DNA of 8,400 bases from assembly GCA_003558175.1 (NCBI GenBank), contig PWMO01000152.1, positions 1 to 8,400 of the forward strand. The letters are read 5' to 3'. Of this stretch, positions 1 through 8,400 are shown piece by piece (position 1 is the first letter of the stretch; each line of letters starts with the position of its first letter). This stretch comes from Spirochaetaceae bacterium (GTDB lineage: Bacteria > Spirochaetota > Spirochaetia > DSM-27196 > PWMO01). Both the position numbers and the translations under genes were made by a program. The notes beneath the pieces are model-generated. The model made no database searches, was not told where the DNA came from, and saw only the letters and a program-made list of their open reading frames with translations.

Positions 1-246
1 CCACACTGGAGACTGACGCGTCCCGGACCGGGCCCTGCCGGTACCTTTCTGCCGCCACGGCTTCTTGCTGCTGCCGATCACTTCGCCACGAGTCTTGGTG
101 CAGGCGGTCCCCACCCGTCTGTTAGCCAGTTCGTTCCGAACCGCGTAGTAGATGGTGTCGTCGCTCACCTCACGCCCGAAGACGTCGTCGGACAGCTCGA
201 TGGTTCTAAGCTCTTTCCCTTCTATCGAAAGGACTTTCTTGTCCAT
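1..246 (-). CDS. rplD: 50S ribosomal protein L4, N-terminal 82 residues (cut by window edge)
   Basis: Ribosomal protein L4 binds 23S rRNA near the peptide exit tunnel. In some bacteria it also represses its own operon by binding the S10 leader. The reading frame starts at ATG 246 ([13 protein letters not shown]) and runs open to the window edge, so only the first 82 residues are visible. The conserved L4 block [16 protein letters not shown] lies at residues 61-76; this arginine- and glycine-rich loop reaches into the tunnel. The stretch [15 protein letters not shown] before it also matches L4 and resembles spirochaete L4. A GGAAGAGG Shine-Dalgarno sits just upstream, in the 15-bp gap after rplC, so the gene is translated as part of the same operon. 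The family assignment is secure; the C-terminal part cannot be judged. Confidence 0.95.
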   Translation of the reverse strand, partial: MDKKVLSIEGKELRTIELSDDVFGREVSDDTIYYAVRNELANRRVGTACTKTRGEVIGSSKKPWRQKGTGRARSGTRQSPVW

Positions 247-261
247 ATCCAGTGCCTCTTC

Positions 262-885
262 CTACTTCTTCTTGGCCGTAGAAACCAGAACGTACCCGTC
301 ACGGGTCCCCGGGACCGCCCCGGATACCAGAAGCAGGTTCTGTTCCGTGTCAACACGAAGAACCCGCAGATTCTGCACCGTGCACCGTTCACCGCCCATC
401 CGACCGGCCATCTTGGTTCCCTTGTGCAGCCGCGAAGGAGTCGCAGCCATACCGGTCGATCCATTGCCCCGGTGAAACTTGGAACCATGGGTCTTACGAC
501 CGCCACCAAATCCGTGGCGCTTCATAACACCCTGATAACCCTTCCCCTTGCTCACTCCGACAATGTCGACAAAACGTACGTCTGCAAGCAGCTCAACGGA
601 CAAGGTGTCACCCACACCGCACTCTTTCTCGTAATCTCGAAACTCGACCAACCGGCGCTTCGGCGTGACCCCCGCTTTTTCAAACTGCCCGCGAACAGGC
701 TTACTCACGCGTGACGGCTTGTCGTCGAACGAGCCTAGCACGACCGCGCTGTAACCGTCTCGCTCCGGCGTGCGACAGTCCACAACGACATTCGGCTCAA
801 CCTTGATTACCGTGACCGGCACCAGCTGACCGATATCGTCGAAAACCTGAGTCATGCCCAGTTTCTGTCCAATTAAGCCCAACAT
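262..885 (-). CDS. rplC: 50S ribosomal protein L3
   Basis: L3 is an early-assembly 23S rRNA-binding protein whose central loop approaches the peptidyl transferase centre. The 207-residue product has the normal length. It opens with the family signature [15 protein letters not shown] and contains [19 protein letters not shown] (residues 111-129), [14 protein letters not shown] (132-145), and [19 protein letters not shown], followed by the typical [11 protein letters not shown] near the end. The glutamine that PrmB methylates in E. coli L3 (in GQNQTPG) is not present: the equivalent stretch here is GMAATPS (145-151), a change I recall as common outside proteobacteria. ATG 885 is preceded by AAGGA and lies 21 bp after the rpsJ stop. 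It is the third gene of the tuf-rpsJ-rplC-rplD series. Product assignment is secure. Confidence 0.98.
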   Translation of the reverse strand: MLGLIGQKLGMTQVFDDIGQLVPVTVIKVEPNVVVDCRTPERDGYSAVVLGSFDDKPSRVSKPVRGQFEKAGVTPKRRLVEFRDYEKECGVGDTLSVELLADVRFVDIVGVSKGKGYQGVMKRHGFGGGRKTHGSKFHRGNGSTGMAATPSRLHKGTKMAGRMGGERCTVQNLRVLRVDTEQNLLLVSGAVPGTRDGYVLVSTAKKK

Positions 886-906
886 AGCTGTTCCTTACCC
901 CAGGGT

Positions 907-1215
907 TTACTGCTTGATCTCGACGTCCACGCCCGCGGGGAGCTCCAGCTTCATCAGCGAGTCCATCACCGCAGAACTTGGCTCAATAATGTCGATCAGC
1001 CGCTTGTGGGTGCGCATCTCAAACTGCTCGCGCGCCTTTTTGTTGACGTGCGGCGAACGCAGCACCGTGAACTTGTTGATTCGAGTCGGCAGAGGTATCG
1101 GCCCGGAAACGTTGGCACCGGCCTTCTGAACGGTCTGCACGATCGATTTTGCGCTCTGATCTATCAACTCGACATCAAACCCGCGCAGCCGAACCCGAAT
1201 TTTGTGACTACTCAT
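907..1215 (-). CDS. rpsJ: 30S ribosomal protein S10 (NusE)
   Basis: S10 is a component of the 30S head. As NusE it also pairs with NusB in transcription antitermination and links NusG to the leading ribosome. The protein is 102 residues, the usual size. Diagnostic segments are [10 protein letters not shown] (5-14), [29 protein letters not shown] (the exposed loop and the strand after it) and the C-terminal LPAGVDVEI. The tetracycline-associated loop (about residues 53-60) reads [11 protein letters not shown] 1215 is chosen because a strong GGAGG lies 4 nt upstream and the protein begins like other S10 proteins. The Shine-Dalgarno directly follows the U-tract of the tuf-rpsJ hairpin, so that structure could affect both transcription into the gene and ribosome access. 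The rplC start lies 21 bp beyond its stop codon. Confidence 0.98.
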   Translation of the reverse strand: MSSHKIRVRLRGFDVELIDQSAKSIVQTVQKAGANVSGPIPLPTRINKFTVLRSPHVNKKAREQFEMRTHKRLIDIIEPSSAVMDSLMKLELPAGVDVEIKQ

Positions 1216-1224
1216 TGCTCCTCC

Positions 1225-1264
1225 AAAAGTTAAGCCCTGCTGCCCGGAGGCAACAAGGCTTAAC
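1225..1264 (-). terminator. 16-bp hairpin with UCCG tetraloop and U-tract between tuf and rpsJ (attenuator or partial terminator)
   Basis: The bases 1229-1264 fold end to end. Outer arms GTTAAGCC/GGCTTAAC pair perfectly, four further pairs follow (two of them G-U), then TGCC/GGCA closes on the loop UCCG, giving C(UCCG)G of the stable UNCG class. TTTT follows at 1228-1225. The two non-Watson-Crick positions (1237/1256 and 1240/1253) are G-U in minus-strand RNA but C-A mismatches in plus-strand RNA, so the structure fits the transcript that leaves tuf. It begins 10 nt after the tuf stop and ends 13 nt before the rpsJ start. Four U residues suggest incomplete termination, allowing some transcripts into the S10 genes. 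It could instead be an RNA-processing or protein-binding site. Confidence 0.7.
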
Positions 1265-1274
1265 GGCCAAGGAC

Positions 1275-2465
1275 CTACTCCAGAATCTCGATTACCTGGC
1301 CGCTGGCAACGGTGCGGCCACCTTCACGAATGGCAAAGCGCAACCCCTTCTCCATCGCGATCGGATGGATCAGTTCGGCGGTAATCTCAGTGTTGTCACC
1401 AGGCATCACCATCTCCTTACCCTCAGGCAAGTCCACGGAGCCGGTGATGTCGGTGGTCCGGAAATAGAACTGGGGCCGATACCCGCTGAAGAACGGCGAG
1501 TGACGCCCACCCTCTTCCTTGCTGAGGCAGTAAATCGTGCCCTTGAACTTGGCGTGCGGGGTGATCGAACCCGGCTTGGCCAGAACCTGACCGCGCTCAA
1601 CTTCCTTCTTGTCAACACCACGCAGCAGAAGCCCGGTGTTGTCGCCGGCCTCACCCTGCTCCAGCAGCTTGTTGAACATCTCGATGCCGGTAACAACCGT
1701 GTCGCGAGTCTCGCGAATACCGACAATCTCAACCTTGTCATTGAGCTTGATGACGCCACGTTCGATACGGCCGGTAACTACGGTGCCACGACCCTGAATA
1801 GAGAAGATATCCTCGATCGGCATCAGGAAGTCCTTGTCTACCGCGCGCTCCGGCAGCGGGAAGTAGGTGTCCATCGCCTCGAGCAAGTCAGTGATACACT
1901 TGATGTGCTCGTCGCTGTCGGGATTCTCCATGGCGTTAAAGGCGCTTCCCTTAACGATAGGGATCTCGTCACCAGGGAAGTCATACGACTTCAGGATGTC
2001 GCGCATCTCTTCCTCAACCAGCTCGATCAGATCGGGATCATCGACCTGGTCGGTCTTGTTGATAAACACGATAATGGCGGGAACGCCAACCTGGCGCGCC
2101 AGCAGGATGTGTTCCTTGGTCTGCGACATGGCACCGTCGGTCGCGGACACTACCAGCACCGCGCCGTCCATCTGCGCCGCACCGGTAATCATGTTTTTGA
2201 TGTAGTCGGCGTGACCCGGGCAGTCAACGTGCGCGTAGTGGCGATTGGCGCTCTCGTACTCCACGTGACGGGTGTTGATCGTGATTCCACGCGCCTTCTC
2301 TTCCGGCGCGTTGTCGATTTCGTCGTATTTCATGACCTTACCGCCACCAGCTTTTGCACAATACATGGTGATAGCTGCGGTCAGCGTCGTCTTGCCATGG
2401 TCTACGTGACCGATAGTACCGACGTTAATATGAGGCTTTGTTCTCTCAAACTTCGCTTTGGCCAT
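1275..2465 (-). CDS. tuf: translation elongation factor Tu
   Basis: EF-Tu carries aminoacyl-tRNA to the ribosomal A site as a GTP complex. The 396-residue protein has all GTPase elements: P-loop GHVDHGKT (19-26), RGIT (59-62), DCPGH with catalytic His85 (81-85), NKTD (136-139) and SAF (174-176). Domain 2 follows from about residue 210 ([22 protein letters not shown]), and domain 3 ends in [21 protein letters not shown]. The start is ATG 2465, with a perfect AAGGAGG 5 nt upstream; the frame stays open further upstream to 2546, but that stretch is leader, not protein. The stretch DGAMSQT (110-116) differs from the near-universal DGPMPQT. The domain 3 wording ([19 protein letters not shown]) resembles Treponema EF-Tu. 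It has its own promoter and leader and is the first gene before rpsJ. Whether the genome has a second tuf copy cannot be seen. Confidence 0.98.
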   Translation of the reverse strand: MAKAKFERTKPHINVGTIGHVDHGKTTLTAAITMYCAKAGGGKVMKYDEIDNAPEEKARGITINTRHVEYESANRHYAHVDCPGHADYIKNMITGAAQMDGAVLVVSATDGAMSQTKEHILLARQVGVPAIIVFINKTDQVDDPDLIELVEEEMRDILKSYDFPGDEIPIVKGSAFNAMENPDSDEHIKCITDLLEAMDTYFPLPERAVDKDFLMPIEDIFSIQGRGTVVTGRIERGVIKLNDKVEIVGIRETRDTVVTGIEMFNKLLEQGEAGDNTGLLLRGVDKKEVERGQVLAKPGSITPHAKFKGTIYCLSKEEGGRHSPFFSGYRPQFYFRTTDITGSVDLPEGKEMVMPGDNTEITAELIHPIAMEKGLRFAIREGGRTVASGQVIEILE

Positions 2466-2774
2466 TACGCCCTCCTTGACCTTTGTAAACCCGATTATTC
2501 TCTCTACATACCCGCCGCAAAGGTAACCACCCAGCGGTGCGGGCACGGCTTACCAAAAACCCATTACTCTTGAAGATATCCGGCAGGATGGATGATGAAA
2601 CGAGAGACGGTGAGCACAGGCTCAGTCACACCGGCCTTCGCCGGCGAGTCGACCATACCGGTCGAGCCTTCCGTTATCAACCACCTTACCACCCGGCAAC
2701 ACACTCAACAGACAACTGCCTGCCTGGACGATCGGTTTGGCCGATAGAGACCCGTTTGCAACCGCAAACAGCGT
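2466..2774 (-). promoter_or_regulatory. long structured 5' leader of tuf
   Basis: If transcription starts about 7 bp after the -10 element, near 2774, the mRNA carries about 309 nt before the tuf ATG. No complete tRNA and no riboswitch that I recognise is present. Visible hairpins in minus-strand RNA are GTTTGC/GCAAAC with a 4-nt loop at 2754-2769, right at the 5' end; ATCGG/CCGAT at 2731-2745; TCGACC/GGTCGA at 2649-2665; CGCCGGC/GCCGGTG with one G-U pair and a GAAG loop at 2629-2646; TGAGC/GCTCA at 2611-2624; and a longer-range GGTAA/TTACC at 2522-2554. None of these has a following U-tract. A 30-codon reading frame (2656-2564) runs through the middle hairpins. The leader ends in the AAGGAGG of tuf (2477-2471). 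A regulatory role is inferred from length and structure only. Confidence 0.45.
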
Positions 2775-2780
2775 AGCCGC

Positions 2781-2810
2781 ATAGTTGCACGTAGCCCCTC
2801 TGTGTGTCAA
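2781..2810 (-). promoter_or_regulatory. sigma70-type promoter for tuf and the S10 genes
   Basis: On the minus strand a perfect -35 TTGACA (2810-2805) is followed by an 18-bp spacer and AACTAT (2786-2781), which matches three of six -10 consensus positions. TG one base upstream of the -10 makes it an extended -10 element, which compensates for the weak hexamer. It lies in the non-coding gap after rpsG and about 310 bp before tuf, the only gene downstream in this gap. The perfect -35 and its position support a true promoter; the exact start site is inferred. Confidence 0.6.
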
Positions 2811-2833
2811 GGCCGATTCAGCAAAAATCGGCC
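2811..2833. repeat. 8-bp perfect inverted repeat abutting the tuf -35 element
   Basis: GGCCGATT (2811-2818) and AATCGGCC (2826-2833) are perfect inverted copies around a 7-bp centre. The repeat ends at the base next to the -35 hexamer. Neither strand has a T-run after the stem, so it is a poor intrinsic terminator for rpsG; a protein-binding site is as likely. Another GGCCGAT occurs at 2739-2745, downstream of the promoter, and a 6/7 match (ATCGGCT) at 2877-2883. Confidence 0.5.
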
Positions 2834-2841
2834 GTCGAGCT

Positions 2842-2861
2842 GTAGCGCGTCTACCAACCGG
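2842..2861 (-). repeat. copy of a 12-mer shared with the rpsL promoter region
   Basis: On the minus strand CCGGTTGGTAGA (2861-2850) is identical to 3824-3813 in the rpoC-rpsL gap. Both copies contain an inner hairpin of GTAG with CTAC a few bases later (here 2854-2851 with 2845-2842). This copy lies about 40 bp upstream of the tuf -35. The 15 bases 2857-2843 also match the D-arm of bacterial tRNA-Leu as I remember it, but no acceptor, anticodon or T arm follows, so this is not a tRNA gene. Apart from this copy and a small CCGC/GCGG hairpin at 2884-2895, I see nothing in the rest of 2834-2899. Confidence 0.4.
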
Positions 2862-2899
2862 ATACCCTTTGGACCGATCGGCTCCGCAGCGGCGGCCTG

Positions 2900-3370
2900 T
2901 TACCAGCGGTAATGCGAAAAGGCCTTATTGGCCTCAGCCATCCGATGCGTATCTTCTTTCTTCTTGAACGCCGTACCCGCCGAGTTGAACGCATCTATCA
3001 GTTCTGCGGACAGCTTCTCACTCATGGAGCGCCCACTGCGATCGCGGGCCGCCTTGATCAGCCAGCGCATTGCCAGCGCTTCACGACGACTCTCACGAAT
3101 CTCGACCGGCACCTGGTACGTCGAGCCGCCGACACGGCGCGACTTAACCTCAACCATCGGCTTGACGTTTTCCAGCGCTTTGAGAAACACCTCGACCGGG
3201 CTCTTCTCAAGCTTCTCTTCGATCATGTCGCACGCACTGTACAACACGTTACTGGCGGTTGACTTCTTGCCGTCAAGCATCATCCTGGCGATGAACTTGG
3301 AAACCACGACACTTCCGAACCGGGGATCCGGCAGAATGGGTCGCGGCGGTACAATCTTTCTTCTGGGCAT
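2900..3370 (-). CDS. rpsG: 30S ribosomal protein S7
   Basis: S7 starts assembly of the 30S head by binding the 3' major domain of 16S rRNA and contacts tRNA at the E site. The product has 156 residues, the common bacterial length. It begins [20 protein letters not shown] and contains [47 protein letters not shown] and the C-terminal [23 protein letters not shown] 3370 lies 14 bp after the rpsL stop, and its GGAAGG Shine-Dalgarno directly follows that stop codon, so translation of the two genes is probably coupled. In many bacteria fusA follows rpsG; here the gene is followed by 434 bp of non-coding DNA. No clear intrinsic terminator was found after it, so read-through into tuf is possible. 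Confidence 0.98.
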   Translation of the reverse strand: MPRRKIVPPRPILPDPRFGSVVVSKFIARMMLDGKKSTASNVLYSACDMIEEKLEKSPVEVFLKALENVKPMVEVKSRRVGGSTYQVPVEIRESRREALAMRWLIKAARDRSGRSMSEKLSAELIDAFNSAGTAFKKKEDTHRMAEANKAFSHYRW

Positions 3371-3384
3371 AGTGCGACCCTTCC

Positions 3385-3759
3385 TTACGCCTTCGGCCTC
3401 TTGGTCCCGTACTTGGACCGAGCCTTCTTTCGATCTTCTACGCCAAGCGTATCCTTGGCTCCCCGCACGATGTGATAGCGCACACCCGGCAGATCCTTGA
3501 CCCTGCCCCCGCGCAGCAACACAACCGAGTGCTCCTGCAGGTTATGGCCGATCCCCGGTATGTAGGCAGTGGCTTCTATTCCGTTGGTCAGTCGCACACG
3601 AGCAACCTTGCGCAGAGCCGAGTTAGGCTTCTTTGGGGTGACGGTCATGACACGCGTACAGACGCCGCGCTTCTGCGGACACGACTGCAACGCAGGTGAC
3701 TTGGTCGACTTCTGCAGTTTCTTTCTTCCGTTGCGAATCAGCTGATTAATGGTAGGCAT
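3385..3759 (-). CDS. rpsL: 30S ribosomal protein S12
   Basis: S12 lies at the decoding centre and helps check codon-anticodon pairing. The 124-residue protein opens [14 protein letters not shown] and carries [11 protein letters not shown] (27-37), [11 protein letters not shown] (41-51) and [18 protein letters not shown] (83-100). Lys43 and Lys88, the usual sites of streptomycin-resistance changes, are both the sensitive-type lysine. Asp89, the residue modified by RimO where that enzyme exists, is present. The gene begins 139 bp after rpoC and has its own promoter. The purine-rich Shine-Dalgarno AGGAAGGGAG ends 14 nt before ATG 3759, an unusually long distance caused by a 9-bp tandem duplication. 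The start is fixed by the conserved N-terminus. It is the first gene of an rpsL-rpsG pair. Confidence 0.98.
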   Translation of the reverse strand: MPTINQLIRNGRKKLQKSTKSPALQSCPQKRGVCTRVMTVTPKKPNSALRKVARVRLTNGIEATAYIPGIGHNLQEHSVVLLRGGRVKDLPGVRYHIVRGAKDTLGVEDRKKARSKYGTKRPKA

Positions 3760-3775
3760 CTACTCTATCTACTCT
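3758..3775 (-). repeat. 9-bp tandem duplication between Shine-Dalgarno and start of rpsL
   Basis: On the minus strand AGAGTAGAT occurs twice in a row (3775-3767 and 3766-3758). The AT of the second copy is the first two bases of the start codon. Without one copy, AAGGGAG would lie about 5 nt from the ATG, a normal distance; with both it lies 14 nt away. Confidence 0.75.
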
Positions 3776-3790
3776 CCCTTCCTGAAATTG

Positions 3791-3824
3791 CCGGTTGCGA
3801 CGTAGACGGAAATCTACCAACCGG
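3791..3824. repeat. two-part inverted repeat across the -10 and start site of the rpsL promoter
   Basis: CCGGTT (3791-3796) pairs with AACCGG (3819-3824), and inside it GTAGA (3802-3806) pairs with TCTAC (3813-3817) around a 6-bp centre. The two arm sets are perfect, separated by 5 bp on one side and 1 bp on the other. The repeat covers the -10 hexamer and the expected transcription start near 3804. A transcript from that promoter would not contain the whole hairpin, whereas read-through RNA from rpoC would. It may be an operator or a read-through RNA structure. Confidence 0.55.
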
Positions 3825-3839
3825 GCAGAGTTTTGTCAA
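3811..3839 (-). promoter_or_regulatory. sigma70-type promoter for rpsL-rpsG
   Basis: On the minus strand TTGACA (3839-3834) matches the -35 consensus exactly. A spacer of exactly 17 bp leads to TAGATT (3816-3811), which matches four of six -10 positions. Transcription should start near 3804, about 45 nt before the rpsL ATG. This allows S12 and S7 to be made independently of the RNA polymerase genes. It is the best-scoring promoter I see by eye in the window. Confidence 0.7.
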
Positions 3840-3854
3840 GTGGCTGCGAATGAA

Positions 3855-3898
3855 CCCGTTGTCGCCGCGCAAGCCGCCGGACGACGGTTTGCGACGGG
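3855..3898 (-). terminator. GC-rich stem-loop directly after the rpoC stop (weak terminator candidate)
   Basis: Right after the rpoC stop codon, minus-strand CCC-GTCGC (3898-3891) can pair with GCGAC (3865-3861) and, across a 3-nt bulge, GGG (3857-3855). A small CCG/CGG pair sits inside. The sequence that follows (TTCATT) is not a proper U-tract, so strong intrinsic termination is unlikely. It lies just upstream of the rpsL promoter, where partial termination of rpoBC transcripts would make sense. Confidence 0.25.
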
Positions 3899-8122
<4,224 letters not shown>

Positions 8123-8141
8123 ACTGTGTTTCTCCTGCGGC

Positions 8142-8400
<259 letters not shown>

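Noticed and set aside
2494..2520. A second promoter close to tuf (TTGCGG with AATAAT)
   Set aside because: The spacer is only 15 bp and the -35 is weak; the upstream TTGACA promoter is much better supported.
2466..2546. 27-residue N-terminal extension of EF-Tu from an upstream GTG
   Set aside because: [10 protein letters not shown] at 2465 is the conserved EF-Tu start and has a perfect AAGGAGG 5 nt before it; the extension has neither.
1149..2573. Plus-strand open frame of 474 codons opposite tuf and part of rpsJ
   Set aside because: It is antisense to a highly conserved gene and resembles no protein family. The openness follows from the codon bias of GC-rich tuf; no suitable ribosome-binding site or promoter context was seen.
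2622..2810. Minus-strand 62-codon frame starting with TTG in the rpsG-tuf gap
   Set aside because: Its start codon is the first three bases of the TTGACA -35 element, so a transcript from that promoter would not contain it; no homology is recognisable.
2820..2880. A tRNA-Leu gene on the minus strand
   Set aside because: Only the D-arm-like 15 bases match. The D-stem partner, anticodon stem, T-arm GTTCRA sequence and acceptor pairing are all missing.

Overview
All genes in this window lie on the minus strand. Read in transcription order (right to left) they are rpoB (3' end only), rpoC, rpsL, rpsG, a 434-bp gap, tuf, rpsJ, rplC and rplD (5' part only). This is the classic bacterial rpoBC - str - S10 superoperon: core RNA polymerase, then ribosomal proteins S12 and S7, elongation factor Tu, and the start of the S10 ribosomal-protein operon (S10, L3, L4). 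I see no mobile element, CRISPR array, complete tRNA or rRNA gene, or unknown protein family.

The likely host is a GC-rich member of the Spirochaetes. This is inferred from remembered family sequences, not from a search. EF-Tu has a Treponema-like C-terminal third ([44 protein letters not shown]). RpoC opens with the spirochaete-style block [20 protein letters not shown]. RpoB ends with [17 protein letters not shown], and L4 has [16 protein letters not shown]. The usual fusA gene (EF-G) is missing between rpsG and tuf. That fits spirochaetes, where as I recall the rpoBC-rpsLG block and the tuf-S10 block are separate units; here they are adjacent but divided by a long regulatory gap.

The interesting material lies between the genes. 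Two good sigma70-type promoters are visible: one for rpsL-rpsG (TTGACA-17-TAGATT) and one for tuf and the S10 genes (TTGACA-18-AACTAT with an upstream TG). The rpsL promoter is straddled by a two-part inverted repeat, and the rpsL ribosome-binding region carries a 9-bp tandem duplication that pushes the Shine-Dalgarno away from the start codon. The tuf promoter abuts an 8-bp inverted repeat and drives a leader of about 300 nt with several hairpins. A 12-mer is shared between the two intergenic regions. Between tuf and rpsJ is a 16-bp hairpin with a UCCG tetraloop followed by four U residues. It pairs fully only as minus-strand RNA, so it is probably a terminator or attenuator that sets the ratio of EF-Tu to ribosomal proteins.

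The genes together supply the transcription core enzyme and the central translation machinery, with internal promoters and the tuf/rpsJ hairpin letting the blocks be expressed at different levels. The coding genes are ordinary housekeeping genes and look intact. I found no previously undescribed protein system; the points worth a second look are the regulatory structures and the changed gene order.
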